DNA of 64,000 bases from Lacrimispora xylanisolvens (GCA_017084465.1 CP070896.1:1240001-1304000); one strand, 5' to 3'; numbered from the stretch's first letter, positions 20,154 to 30,352 are shown. Numbers and translations: made by a program. The notes: generated by a model not told the origin, from the letters alone.

Positions 20154-20744
20154 TCATTCCTCTCTTAATTGATGTAATACTGTCTGCTCATCCATATATC
20201 CGCCAAAAACGACTTTAAAATCCTCACACCTTTTTAAAGATACAGAAAACTCATTATGTATCATGTCATTTATATGATCTCGGAAAAATAATTCTGCGAT
20301 TTTGTAATAATGTGTTATGTACCACAAAGCAAATTCCTTTTCTTCATAGTCCTTTATTTGAAATGTCAACTTTCCAATATGGTTCTTAAAATATTCCATG
20401 TCCTGTTCAAAGAAATGAAACAAAAAATTCATATCCCAATATTGTGTTGTCTTACATTTATCCAAATAAAAGTCCTTATCGTACAGATCCAGTCTTACCT
20501 CATGTTTTTTTGTAAAAATACATCTTTGCAGATAACTAATACTCAAAAATTGAATGGGACCTTTTTTTTCTTTTTGCTGCAGGCTGCAGGCCTCTGAATA
20601 TAACATATCAATGCATTTTTTGAAGTCTGCATGAATCAATTCTTTGTTATTCGAATAATAAATTTGTATTTCTTTTAACCGGGTCTGCAGTACTGACTCC
20701 ATTAATCTGCCCCCAGATGATTGTATCTTTTGCATTTGCTCCAT
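20154..20744 (-). CDS. Hypothetical protein of the VgrG/Rhs operon
   Basis: 196 residues, predominantly helical and rich in Phe/Tyr/Lys, with no motif I recognise. No signal peptide or membrane helix. It is spaced three bases from the second VgrG-like gene and six from the next one, so it is part of the operon. Its place beside spike genes suggests a structural or chaperone role, but nothing in the sequence proves this. Confidence 0.5.
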   Translation of the reverse strand: MEQMQKIQSSGGRLMESVLQTRLKEIQIYYSNNKELIHADFKKCIDMLYSEACSLQQKEKKGPIQFLSISYLQRCIFTKKHEVRLDLYDKDFYLDKCKTTQYWDMNFLFHFFEQDMEYFKNHIGKLTFQIKDYEEKEFALWYITHYYKIAELFFRDHINDMIHNEFSVSLKRCEDFKVVFGGYMDEQTVLHQLREE

Positions 20745-20747
20745 AAT

Positions 20748-22139
20748 TTACTCCATCCGCAGCTTACCGCCTTTGAAAGCAATATCATCATCTATAACAA
20801 GCCGGCTGCCTCCCTGACCGATATCAATTTGATCTGCCGCATTCATAGTCAACGTCTGCTCCATACTTGTTAAAGATATATCCCCTTTTGCTCTCATTGT
20901 TATATTTTTACTGCTTTCAATTGAAATACCCTTCTTATCGTGTATCGTAATTTGATCTCCCTTATGGTTTGTCATAACAATGCGGTCCTGAGTAAAGTAA
21001 ATTTCCTTTCCATATCTGGTTTTTAATGATTTTATATCAGGATTTGTTCTGGCATTTGAATCAGATGATTTTTGGTGTACTGCACTAGTTACATAAGCAT
21101 CAGATTCATTTTGAGATGGAATATACAATCGGGCTGAATCCCCTTTCTCCGGCATACAATACCAACCTGTACCATCTGCAGAAGAATACATGGTTGAAAA
21201 TGGGAATTCCATGACCGGTGCCTGTAATTTGTTTTCTCCCTGTGTTAATTCTATTAAAACTTTGTCCTTTACAACGTCAGAAATAACCGCATTAAAAGAT
21301 GCTCCTATCATAGAAGAATTTGCTGCATATAATACTTGAAAGGCATCTTTCGTTTTTAACAGGTAATGGTGGATCAATTCTCCATGCATAAGCTCGCTTC
21401 TTATACCATATACATAAAGTTCATTTCCATTAAATATAACTTTATCAGCAAGATAATAGATTTCTCTATTCGTAATATTATAAGATATGAAATCAGCCTG
21501 GTTCAGTTTTAATTCACTTTTCTTGCTTTGACAGTCCTGAATTTCATTAGTCAGTATATAATCTTCATCTTTTAGTTCATGAATATTTAGTTGGGGAATT
21601 CCCATAAAAAAATGAATGCCAGGCACACGGTCAGCTGGTATAAGTACTGAGCGGTATCGGCTTGCTAACCGTTTTAAAAACTGCCAATCTGTCTCAAGAT
21701 ACTGAATTGTAAAATTGTTCAATGTCTGTATATTTTTATCCTTTATCATAAAATTACAATTTGAATATGTATTGCCAATTTCATCGATAATATCCTTATA
21801 TGGCTGATTCTTATCCTGATAAAACCGTAAATGCTCATTTAAGTCCATCATATAGGTACCACTTTTAACTTCAAGACTCAGTAAACATACTCTACCTTCT
21901 CTTTTAATATTGAACTGAGTAATAAATCCATCAAAAAATACCTGTTCCGTCTTCTCAGCCGCTATATACATCTTAAGCTGGGGATATTTATTACTTACAC
22001 AATAATTTATATATTCCTGTTCTAAATCTTCATTAATAATTCCCTCTATTTCCAGAACGGAATGAGAATTTACATAACGTTTAAGAGTAAGCCTATGAGT
22101 TTCTAAAAAATTAAATGGTTCGATTCTATATGCTTTCAT
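20748..22139 (-). CDS. VgrG/Pvc8-like spike protein 2
   Basis: 463 residues with the same layout as the protein at 18098-19615. A gp27-like N-terminal half carries QYLETDWQFLKRLASRY at residues 146-162, then an OB-like segment (GASFNAVISDVVKDKVLIEL), a WYCMPEKGD block shared with the paralogue, and a C-terminal beta-repeat spike (HDKKGISIESSKNITMRA). Two divergent copies in one operon suggest a heteromeric tip or two alternative effector carriers. It overlaps the upstream gene by 14 bases. Confidence 0.75.
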   Translation of the reverse strand: MKAYRIEPFNFLETHRLTLKRYVNSHSVLEIEGIINEDLEQEYINYCVSNKYPQLKMYIAAEKTEQVFFDGFITQFNIKREGRVCLLSLEVKSGTYMMDLNEHLRFYQDKNQPYKDIIDEIGNTYSNCNFMIKDKNIQTLNNFTIQYLETDWQFLKRLASRYRSVLIPADRVPGIHFFMGIPQLNIHELKDEDYILTNEIQDCQSKKSELKLNQADFISYNITNREIYYLADKVIFNGNELYVYGIRSELMHGELIHHYLLKTKDAFQVLYAANSSMIGASFNAVISDVVKDKVLIELTQGENKLQAPVMEFPFSTMYSSADGTGWYCMPEKGDSARLYIPSQNESDAYVTSAVHQKSSDSNARTNPDIKSLKTRYGKEIYFTQDRIVMTNHKGDQITIHDKKGISIESSKNITMRAKGDISLTSMEQTLTMNAADQIDIGQGGSRLVIDDDIAFKGGKLRME

Positions 22140-22665
22140 AAATTTCCCCCTTTGTTATTGATTTAATTACTCGTTTTACAATGGGTCTCCATTTTGTATA
22201 CACTTCAAATGGACAGTTAAAATTACCCAGCAAAGTTTTTTCAGGCACTTGAATCAAATACATAACATTATAAGTTGGTCCCTCTAAAGAAGAGCTTCTA
22301 AAATCAAAACATTGAATAGACTTATTGTCCTGGTCGGTAATAAAATCTTCATCATAAAATAAGGTGTTGGGATGCACCATTCTTATTGACTCTCTGATTT
22401 TATATGCATATGTTTGTAAATCTGATATTTTTAACTCCAACATATTTAAGGCAAAATTAATTTTACCACTTTCGTCCGAGTAAATAATCTGCGGTCTTGG
22501 TTCTACTGTGTAACGTTCCTTTATTCTTTCAATAGACATTTCTGTAAACATTACCGGCATATCCATGTATATCATTTCATTAAATAAACTTATTTTCACT
22601 AACTGCGTATTATCTTCTTCTATATCCTCATTATTGATGATTCCCAGAATTATCTCATCTATCAT
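22126..22665 (-). CDS. First gene of the spike operon, DcrB/DUF1795-like?
   Basis: 179 residues, beta-rich in the first two thirds, with a terminal helix (KWRPIVKRVIKSITKG). The overall pattern, an antiparallel sheet with a final 'W-P-V-KRVI-SI' helix, recalls DcrB/DUF1795 proteins, the fold of the Eag chaperones that load PAAR-Rhs effectors in type VI systems. That relation is a suggestion from pattern only. It is the promoter-proximal gene and overlaps the VgrG-like gene downstream by 14 bases. Confidence 0.45.
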   Translation of the reverse strand: MIDEIILGIINNEDIEEDNTQLVKISLFNEMIYMDMPVMFTEMSIERIKERYTVEPRPQIIYSDESGKINFALNMLELKISDLQTYAYKIRESIRMVHPNTLFYDEDFITDQDNKSIQCFDFRSSSLEGPTYNVMYLIQVPEKTLLGNFNCPFEVYTKWRPIVKRVIKSITKGEIYESI

Positions 22666-23072
22666 CTAGCCCCTCCTTAATCTATTCTTAACATAAAGAA
22701 TCATTAATCATCTTGGTTACAAAGCCAAAAAAAACCATATTTTTCTTGCTTATAACATAATTCTACTAACTTTTCAACCGATGCGCCAAAATTATACACG
22801 TTAGGTTCCAAAATTTGCATATCGTTCTATAAAATTTTACTGGTTTACTGATTTACCGATAGATAGTATAAATCCTGAAATATTTGTTTTATAAATCACT
22901 CTTTTTTCAATTCATCCTCATCTCATTCATATAGAAACCGTTGCTGCCTTGCATAGGAACGACTATCATAATAAATTCCTTCCGCTGCCGACCGGCGTAA
23001 ATAATGCTTCCTCCACCTCTACGCTGCGTTTGCAACATGAAGAGGTTACTAACGCATTAGGTTTCTATTCTA
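22666..23072. other. Intergenic region upstream of the spike operon
   Basis: About 400 bp, AT-rich, presumably holding the promoter of the minus-strand operon. I could not pick a convincing -35/-10 pair. The part 22945-23072 has higher GC and may be a remnant of a lost mobile-element gene, but no family is recognisable. Confidence 0.4.
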
Positions 23073-23171
23073 TTATTTGCATAGAATACTATAAAAAAGA
23101 CCTGTCTCATCGGAAGAGGCAGGCCGCAATGTAAAGCGGAGATTTGTGATTCCATTTTCTTTTCTGTTCAT
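23073..23171 (-). pseudogene. Remnant copy of the 5' end of the ICE gene at 9893-10414
   Basis: It begins MNRKENGITNLRFTLRPASS, identical in protein to the start of the 173-residue gene, stays similar for ~27 codons, then diverges and stops. The upstream ~50 bp are also similar (ATTCACTTTTTCAATCACACACGATA). So the toxin/spike region lies between two relics of the same conjugative-element gene. Confidence 0.85.
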
Positions 23172-23264
23172 TGGTGTTGCTCCATTCACTTTTTCAATCA
23201 CACACGATATATAAGGATTATACCTTTAACTCCCCTATGTCATCCGTGGAAGAGCCAAAAAAAC

Positions 23265-23292
23265 GGGGCTAAAAATCGCATTTTTCAGCCCC
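23265..23292 (-). terminator. Bidirectional intrinsic terminator after the rRNA methyltransferase gene
   Basis: GGGGCTAAAAAT...ATTTTTCAGCCCC stem with A/T tracts on both sides (AAAAAAA before, ATTTTTT after), downstream of the minus-strand gene ending at 23346. Confidence 0.85.
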
Positions 23293-23345
23293 ATTTTTTG
23301 CTCATTTTTCGCTCAAAAACCACTACATATTGTGGTACAACCCAT

Positions 23346-24876
23346 CTATTTCTTCTCTTTACCACAATACGTCATCATTATCACCGCTTCAACATGGTTC
23401 GTCCAGGGAAACATATCCACCCCCCACGCCTTCTTCGCCTCATACCCCTTTTTCTTAAAATACTCCAAATCCCGAGCCAACGTCTCCGGCCCGCAAGACA
23501 CATACACCACTTTATCCGGCCGCATTTTAGATACAGCGTCAATAAACTCCTCCGTGCTTCCGCTTCTTGGCGGATCCATAAACACCACGTCTACATGCTC
23601 TCCGGATTCTGCCATATTGAACATGAATTTTCCTGCATCATTACAATAAAAGCTTGCATTCTTTATATGATTCAGTTTTGCATTTTCAATCGCATCACGT
23701 ACTGCATCCTTATTTAATTCCACACCAATCACTTCTTTTACGTGGCTGCTGGCAACAATTCCAATCGTACCAATACCACAATAAGCATCGATAATCCTTT
23801 CTTTTCCGGTCAGCCCCCGCTGCTTCAATAGCCTTCTTATAAAGAACCTCTGTCTGCACCGGATTTACCTGATAAAAGGATTTAGAGGATATGCGGAAAC
23901 GGCATCCGCAGAGAACATCTTCTATATAGTCCTTGCCATAGAGTACATTCTCCTTATCTCCAAGCACCATGCTGGTTCCCCTGTTGTTCAAATTTTGTAT
24001 CACTGTGGTAATTTCCGGATGGCGATCCCTCAGTGCCTTAATAAAATTATTCTTTGAAGGAAATACCGGAGAAGCGGTTACAAGCACAACCATAATCTCA
24101 CCAGTCTCAAATCCGCGTCGGATCAAAACATGGCGCAACAATCCATATCCTGTATCCTCATCGTAAGTGCGGATTTTAAACGATTTGAGCATTCCCCTGA
24201 TAGTTCCGATAATCTCATCTGATTTTTGATCCTCAATGAGACAGCTTTCCACTGGAACAACAATATGAGAATTGGCTTCATAAACACCAGAAATAGGGTT
24301 TCCCTTTCTGTCATGGTCAAATACGGCATGTACCTTATTGCGATAATGATAAGGATCACTCATACCAATCATAGATTCCAGACGGCAGAAAGGCTTTAAC
24401 AGCGTTTCCAGATCTTTTTGTTTCTGCTCCAGCTGTTTTTTATAAGGCAGATGAAGGAGCTGACAACTTCCACATCTTCTATAAACGGGACACTGAGACG
24501 AATTTCCCTGGCCACGTTCTTTGTGAAATTTATTACCCGGTCTCTCATCATTTCTTACCTTATCATTCCGAGTCTTATCATTTCGGGTTTTATCATTTCC
24601 CATCTTTCCATCTTGTCTCTTATCACTTTGTGCAGTTCGGGAAAATGTTTTTTCATTCTGCACTTTTCCATTCTGCCCCTTACCATTCTCTCCCTTCCCG
24701 TTATACATCTTTTCACTCCGAGTCTCCACCCTCGGTTTCTTCCCGCTTATTGTCTTACCGCCTTGTGTCCCTACTCTCCCCATACTATCACTGACAAACT
24801 CTTTCTTCTCGGTTTTTGCCGCAGGCTTTTTACCTTCTATACGAAACTTTTCTTTCTTCAAACGATTATCTATCAT
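23346..24876 (-). CDS. TrmA/RlmD-family 23S rRNA (uracil-5-)-methyltransferase (one frame break)
   Basis: About 510 codons in two frames joined near 23815, where a G5 run (four would fit) breaks the frame. Order: a basic, low-complexity N-terminal tail with NGK/NDK repeats (~130 residues), a Cys cluster CPVYRRCGSC typical of [4Fe-4S]-binding RlmD-like enzymes, a SAM methyltransferase core (IDAYCGIGTIGI, FMDPPRSGS), then the catalytic Cys in VYVSCGPETLARDL. It would methylate U1939 or a neighbouring uracil of 23S rRNA using SAM. Start chosen at ATG 24876 (TTG 24909 is the alternative). The repeat-rich N-tail is unusual. An indel error is likelier than true loss. Confidence 0.85.
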
Positions 24877-25030
24877 TTCATTAATCCGCCTTTTCTTCTC
24901 TGTTATCAAAAGCTATTATAGTATATTCTTCCCCATAAAACCACCGAATTCCGCTGTTTATTGAAAAACTATTGCATTTTCCCCATCGCCGTTTATAATA
25001 ATTCAAAAAGAGAAAAGGAAGAATTGATAA

Positions 25031-25624
25031 ATGACTGATACAGAAAATAGCTTCTATATAGATAAAACACTTTACAATGGACGTCCAGCAAATTCTTCGG
25101 ACAGATTGGAAAAGGAGATTCGCACCTATGATCTCTTAGACCGTCTTGAAATCCCCTATCAACGTCTTGACCACGAACCGCTTCCCACCATTGATGCCTG
25201 CCGGGAGGTCGATACCCTGTTAAACATTGATATCTGCAAAAACTTATTTCACTGCAATGCAAAAAAGACGGAATTTTATTTGCTCCTGCTGCCAGGAAAA
25301 AAGAAATTCCGTACTGCCTGCCTTTCTAAACAAATCGGCTCCTCCAGGCTCTCATTTGCTGATCCTGAGTTTATGATTCAGTTTCTTGATATCACACCCG
25401 GCTCTGTTTCTGTTCTTGGACTCATGAATGATAGAGACAACAAAGTTCAGCTCCTTATTGACAAAGATGTGCTATCCTTTGAGTTCTTCGGATGCCATCC
25501 CTGCATCAATACCAGCAGCCTGAAAATGAAAACAGCCGACTTAATTGACCGGATTCTCCCTGCCATAAACCACAATTTTATTCTGGTGGATCTTCCTGAT
25601 GAACCGGATTCTATAACGCGTTGA
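25031..25624 (+). CDS. Prolyl-tRNA editing protein ProX (YbaK/EbsC fold)
   Basis: 197 residues of the YbaK/ProX family, which hydrolyses mischarged Ala- or Cys-tRNA(Pro). Supporting blocks are IPYQRLDHEPLPTIDACREVD (N-terminal), KNLFHCNAKKTEFYLLLLPGKK (substrate-pocket Lys) and the C-terminal GSVSVLGLMND. Monocistronic, with a ribosome site AAAAGGAAGAATTGATAA and its own terminator just after the stop. Confidence 0.88.
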   Translation: MTDTENSFYIDKTLYNGRPANSSDRLEKEIRTYDLLDRLEIPYQRLDHEPLPTIDACREVDTLLNIDICKNLFHCNAKKTEFYLLLLPGKKKFRTACLSKQIGSSRLSFADPEFMIQFLDITPGSVSVLGLMNDRDNKVQLLIDKDVLSFEFFGCHPCINTSSLKMKTADLIDRILPAINHNFILVDLPDEPDSITR

Positions 25625-25636
25625 AGAACTAAAAAA

Positions 25637-25660
25637 AGGCAGGATTACTATCTCCTGCCT
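25637..25660 (+). terminator. Intrinsic terminator of the proX-like gene
   Basis: AGGCAGGA...TCCTGCCT stem, preceded by A7 and followed by a T-rich stretch. It can serve both converging genes. Confidence 0.85.
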
Positions 25661-25684
25661 GATCTTTATTTATCTTAATATATT

Positions 25685-26584
25685 TTACTTTACCTGCCAG
25701 ATATTGTCGTGGTAGGAGGCAATCCGGTTCTTCCCCGCCTGCTTGGCATAATACATGGCACGGTCAGCCTGTGAAAAAAGTCTCTGATAGTTCTCTTCCT
25801 TCTTCCCAGTGCTGCAAACGATTCCGATACTGACGGAAAGGCGTCCTTCCCCTTCCGGTACCGATTTTTTTGCCCGCTTTAACAGCTTTTCCGCCCGCTT
25901 GTACACATCGGGTTCGGAGGTAAATACTACGAATTCATCGCCGCCGACTCTGCCTACCAGATCCGGCTCCGGGAAAAGATCACAGAGCATTCCGCCGACT
26001 TTCATAAGAATGCGGTCTCCTGTGGGGTGGCCATAGGAATCGTTAATTTCTTTGAAATTATCAATGTCAATCATGCAAAGCCAGCTTTCTGAGTCGCCTT
26101 TTAACAGCTCAGCGACCCGGTATTCGAAGGCTGATTTGTTGTAAACTCCTGTCAATCCGTCTTTTAAAGACTTTAAAAGTAGTTGCTCTTCTCGCGCTTT
26201 TGATCCGCTGATATCCTGAAGCTTGCCGATCATCTTAAGCGGAGCAGTCTTTTTGTCTTCCCAGATAGCGGTTAAATTACAGCAGCACCAGTGAAATGGT
26301 TCCCCTTTCTTTGCCATACTGAATTCGAAGGACCGCATCTCCCCTTCATTGGGTGCATTATCTCTGTGCTTTATAAAAAAACGCTCAAATGCCTGTAAAT
26401 TAATCTGGCCTTTTGCATTAGCTGAAAGATACAGCCGCTTCTCTGGATAGGAATACTCGAACAATACAGTGTCAGTAAAAAAACTCATGTTCCCGTACAG
26501 CTGCTCTGCCTGGCTGAAACGGAAAGACTCCTGTATGATTCCCTTACTCTCACTTTCTAATTGTCTTTCTGAATTTCCTGTCAT
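25685..26584 (-). CDS. Diguanylate cyclase with N-terminal PAS-like domain
   Basis: 299 residues. Residues ~20-145 look like a PAS/PAC sensor (ending MIGKLQDISGSKAREEQLL). The GGDEF domain follows, with DGLTGVYNKSAF, the metal site IDIDNFKEIND, the intact catalytic motif GRVGGDEFVVF, and the usual end DRAMYYAKQAGKNRI. No membrane segments, so a soluble cytoplasmic cyclic-di-GMP synthase. No RxxD inhibitory site is evident five residues before GGDEF (the sequence there is PEPDLVGRV). Confidence 0.92.
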   Translation of the reverse strand: MTGNSERQLESESKGIIQESFRFSQAEQLYGNMSFFTDTVLFEYSYPEKRLYLSANAKGQINLQAFERFFIKHRDNAPNEGEMRSFEFSMAKKGEPFHWCCCNLTAIWEDKKTAPLKMIGKLQDISGSKAREEQLLLKSLKDGLTGVYNKSAFEYRVAELLKGDSESWLCMIDIDNFKEINDSYGHPTGDRILMKVGGMLCDLFPEPDLVGRVGGDEFVVFTSEPDVYKRAEKLLKRAKKSVPEGEGRLSVSIGIVCSTGKKEENYQRLFSQADRAMYYAKQAGKNRIASYHDNIWQVK

Positions 26585-26755
26585 GATACTTCCCCCTGTA
26601 CCTCACGGAATCCTTTATTACCCGTCTTTTCTATATGTATATCATACATGATAACGCTTTTCAACCGTATATGCAACTTGTTTTTGGAGCATTATTACGC
26701 ATATAATACGTAATGTCTGGTTAAAATATCCTTTATGATAAACCAAGAGGTGATA

Positions 26756-27097
26756 ATGTTGAATGAACAATTTGTCAGGAACCGAATCACAGAACTCCGC
26801 CTGAAGAAAAATATTTCGGAATATCAGATGAGCTTAGATCTGGGGAAGAATAAAAGCTATATACAAGGTATTTCTTCAGGACGTTCTATGCCATCCATGA
26901 AACAGTTTTTTGAAATCTGTGATTATCTTGAACTTACTCCCATTGAGTTTTTTAATACAGAAAAAAAAGAGCAGACTCTTTACAGGGAGGCCGCGGCAAT
27001 TTTAAATGAATTAAGCCTCGAAGATCTGGAAGCGGTTTTTCCAATTTTACTGCGGCTCAGGGCGAAAACGGACATAAAAAAGCAGGCAGAACCTTAA
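26756..27097 (+). CDS. XRE-family helix-turn-helix regulator
   Basis: 113 residues from ATG 26756 (AAGAGGTGATA ribosome site). The N-terminal HTH_3 domain (RNRITELRLKKNISEYQMSLDLGKNKSYI...MPSMKQFFEICDYL) is of the short clostridial type, followed by a helical C-terminal part (LEDLEAVFPILLRL). Divergent from the cyclase gene and possibly autoregulated. The target is unknown. Confidence 0.85.
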   Translation: MLNEQFVRNRITELRLKKNISEYQMSLDLGKNKSYIQGISSGRSMPSMKQFFEICDYLELTPIEFFNTEKKEQTLYREAAAILNELSLEDLEAVFPILLRLRAKTDIKKQAEP

Positions 27098-27116
27098 ATC
27101 ACTAAGGTCCTGCCTG
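27083..27116 (+). terminator. Intrinsic terminator of the XRE gene
   Basis: CAGGCA...TGCCTG outer stem and ACCTTA/TAAGGT inner stem, overlapping the end of the coding sequence and followed by TTTTTT. Confidence 0.88.
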
Positions 27117-27120
27117 TTTT

Positions 27121-28911
27121 TTATATTGCTCTGGTCTGATCTTTCAGCCAGTTAGCTTCTTCCTCTGTCAGATGAGGTGCTACCGCATCATAGACTTTTT
27201 TGTGATAATCATTTAAAAGTGTTTTATCCCGTTCTGTCATCAGTGACGGATCTAACGCCTCCAAATCAATGGGTACCATAGTCAGAGGTTCAAACTCCAT
27301 AAACTGACCGTATTCATTGAATTCCGCTTTTTTACATACAATCATATTTTCAGTTCTTACTCCGTGGCTTCCTTCAATATAAACTCCAGGCTCATCGGAA
27401 GTAATCATACCTTCTTCCAGAACGCAGTTGTCCTGACGCTCGGCAACCATACGCCAGCGGAAACCATTGGGACGCTCATGTACATTGAGAAGATATCCCA
27501 CTCCATGCCCTGTACCGTGGTCAAAGTTGATTCCACGGCTCCAGAATGGTTCTCTGGCAACATAGTCAAGTGTCAGACCTCTGCAGCCATACAGGAACTT
27601 TACAGCTGCCAGACGGAGCATGCTGATGACTGTAAGTGTAAAATGCTCCCGTTCCCCATCAGTTAGGGGGCCTACCGCAATGGTTCTTGTTACGTCAGTG
27701 GTTCCTTCATAGTACTGGCCACCGGAATCCACCAGATATAGTCCTCTTGGTTCAATGGCAGCATTGCTTTCTAAAGTTGCCTTATAATGACACATGGCGG
27801 CATTGGATCCGTAAGCTGAGATGGTGTCAAAGCTGATTCCTAAATTACCTTCCTGCTCAGAACGAAGGCTATCTAAGTATTCCTGAGCACTGATCTCGGT
27901 GATTTCCTGCTTACCCACATTGTGCTTCAGCCAGTAGATAAATTTCACCATGGCTGTTCCGTCTTTTATATGACCCTTTTTCATATTTTCTATTTCAACA
28001 GGGTTTTTTAATTGCCTTCGCCAGAACAGAAGGGTTCATACGATCAATGATCCGGTTGGAAGAATCAATTCCTTTTACAATGGCATAATTGGTTCTGCCG
28101 GTCTCAAGGAGAATTCTCTGATCTCTTAACTGACTGACAGAAGCATAAATGTCATTATAAGGGCGAACCGTTACTGAGAGCTCTTTTAAATATGCCTTTA
28201 CCTGGTCATTTAAGGTTTCTTCATTTATAAACAGGTAGAAACGTTCCATTGTCACCATTGCATAAGAAAGAACAACCGGATTGCAGCTCACATCATTTCC
28301 CCTGATATTTAAAAGCCATACGATATCGTCCAGTGAGGTGAGAATATGAGCAGTTGCTTTTTCTTTTTTCACATTTCTTCTCTTAAATCACTGATCTTTT
28401 CAGCTGATGATTTACCGGCAAACTTCTCTTCCAGAATCCAGACCGGCTCTTTTGACAATTGGGGACGCTGCTTCCAGATCTGATCCACAAGATCCTCTTC
28501 ATATGCCAGAGTTACATGTTTATCTGCCAGCTTTTCTTCAAAATCCAGCCCCTGACGGCAATTTACAACACGTCCGTCAAAGCCCAGCTTTCCGCCTTCT
28601 GGCAGTACTGCTTCCAAATATTCCAGAATTTCAGGAACTCCCGGATTTCCCATCTTTCTCAGTTCTACCCCAGTGCCGGAAAGCTGCTTTCCTGCCTGAA
28701 CAAAATATCTGCCATCTGTCCACAGACCTGCTTCGTCTTTTGTGATTACGGCAGTTCCTGCGGAACCGGTAAAGCCTGTCATAAATTCTCTTGCTTTAAA
28801 GTATTCTCCTACGTATTCTGATTCATGAAAATCAGAAGTGGGAATCATATAAGCGTCCATATGGCGCTCTGCCATTAAGTCTCTTAACTGTTGCAGTCTT
28901 TCACTTATCAT
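27121..28911 (-). CDS. Aminopeptidase P (M24B, Xaa-Pro), two frame breaks
   Basis: About 596 codons in three frames: 28911-28369, 28372-27995 and 27984-27121. It has two creatinase-N domains and an M24 catalytic domain with all five metal ligands visible: DSGGQYYEGTTDVTRT (two Asp), GTGHGVG (His), SDEPGVYIEG (Glu) and VRTENM (Glu). It removes N-terminal residues preceding proline, using Mn. The break near 28008 is an A6 run (five would fit); that near 28372 is at AATGTGAAAAAAG. A gene of such regular sequence is more likely intact with assembly errors. It overlaps the lpd start-stop by four bases, same operon. Confidence 0.88.
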
Positions 28912-30341
28912 TGCTTTGCTTCTCCTTTGGTTTCAAAATAATTTTCTATTGCCTCCGTAATGCCCTCGCTGTATGTGGGGTGGGCGCGCATGGCCAGCCG
29001 GAGCTGTTTGGCCGTTAACCCGTTTGCAATTGCGGTTGCCATCTCACTAATCATATCCGTTGCTCTGGGACAGACAATCTGGGCTCCCACCAGAGTTCCG
29101 GAGTATTCCTCAAATACCAGATGAATAAATCCGTTCTGTCTGCTGGTAATAATGGATTTTCCATTGGAACGCATGGAATAACGGCCACAGCGCACATTCA
29201 TATTGTTTGCAATGGCCAGTTCTCTGGTAATTCCCACCGATGCGATCTCAGGCTCTGTATAGATGCAGCTGGGAACCACCGGCAGTTTCACAAACATTCC
29301 GTTTGGTACAACGCTAAGGCGAATGGTATGTTCGATCCCCGCGATCTTTTCTACTACATAAGTTCCCTGTGCAGCAGCAACGTGAGCCAGCAAAATATCT
29401 GATGCCACATCTCCGATGGCATAAATTCCGGGCTCACTGGTCTGAAATTCTGAATTTACTTTTAAGCGGCCATTCTCCACCTCTAAGCTTACATCTTCTC
29501 CCAGAAGTTCGTCAATGCAGGGAATTCGTCCTGCTGCAATCAATATCTGACTGGTACGAATGGTCTGTTCCTGCCCGTTCATTTCAAAGACACAAGCAAG
29601 TCCGTGTTTTTCCTCTTCTTTAATTTCCTTAACATTTGCCAGGCAGTGAACAGTAATTCCTCTCTGCTTCAGCTCTTCTTCCAGTGCCTGTGACACTTCC
29701 AAATCCATGGGACCCAAAAGATGGTCTTTCTGTTCAAGTATTGTTACATTGGAACAAAGCGCGCTGAAAATGGTGGCAAATTCCACTCCGATCACACCTC
29801 CCCCGATCACGAGAAGGCGGTCATAATTCCAGGTATCTGAAGCAAGCAGCCTCTCACTGGTTAACACGCCCGGTAAATCCACTCCCGGAATATTGGGTAT
29901 GGCACATTTTGCTCCTGTGGCTATTATGAGTTGATCTGCAGAATAAAAATCTTTTCCTTCCGGGCCGCTCACTTCCACCGTTTTATTTCTACGTATCACA
30001 GCTGTGCCGGTGATCACTGTAATATTCTCAGCTTCAATTAAATCTGAAATGCCTTTTCGGTATGATTTCACCGAGTTTTTTTTGTAATGCTGCATTTTCT
30101 TAAAATCAAAGGAAATAAAATCAGTAGATACACCAAATTCATCGCAGTTTTGAAGCTCTTTAAATTTACTGGCGGCATGGAGAAGGGATTTTGTTGGAAT
30201 GCACCCTTTATTCACACAGGTTCCTCCAAGCTTTTCTTTTTCCACAATTGCCGTCTTTAACCCCAAAGAAGCAGCCTTTAACGCGGCCGTATAACCGCCA
30301 GGCCCTCCTCCTATGATAATGATGTCATAATGTATTGCCAT
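28908..30341 (-). CDS. lpdA: Dihydrolipoyl dehydrogenase
   Basis: 477 residues. FAD-binding GGGPGGYTAALKAA, the redox disulfide GGTCVNKGCIPTKSLL, NAD-binding IGGGVIGVEFA, the second FAD site YAIGDV, and the active-site base region RAHPTYSEGITEAI. It reoxidises dihydrolipoamide of a 2-oxoacid dehydrogenase or glycine cleavage complex, none of which is in this window. Lies between a HAD phosphatase (11 bases) and aminopeptidase P (overlap), a functionally mixed operon. Confidence 0.93.
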   Translation of the reverse strand: MAIHYDIIIIGGGPGGYTAALKAASLGLKTAIVEKEKLGGTCVNKGCIPTKSLLHAASKFKELQNCDEFGVSTDFISFDFKKMQHYKKNSVKSYRKGISDLIEAENITVITGTAVIRRNKTVEVSGPEGKDFYSADQLIIATGAKCAIPNIPGVDLPGVLTSERLLASDTWNYDRLLVIGGGVIGVEFATIFSALCSNVTILEQKDHLLGPMDLEVSQALEEELKQRGITVHCLANVKEIKEEEKHGLACVFEMNGQEQTIRTSQILIAAGRIPCIDELLGEDVSLEVENGRLKVNSEFQTSEPGIYAIGDVASDILLAHVAAAQGTYVVEKIAGIEHTIRLSVVPNGMFVKLPVVPSCIYTEPEIASVGITRELAIANNMNVRCGRYSMRSNGKSIITSRQNGFIHLVFEEYSGTLVGAQIVCPRATDMISEMATAIANGLTAKQLRLAMRAHPTYSEGITEAIENYFETKGEAKQ

Positions 30342-30352
30342 GAAACCTCCTA

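Noticed and set aside
22949-23134. 61-codon plus-strand frame near the ICE relic
   Set aside because: No start signal, and half of it is the reverse strand of the recognisable relic at 23073-23171.
28366-28372. Separate overlapping genes for aminopeptidase P (TGTGA start-stop overlap)
   Set aside because: The pieces are consecutive parts of one family-length protein, and the second break is a plain homopolymer indel.
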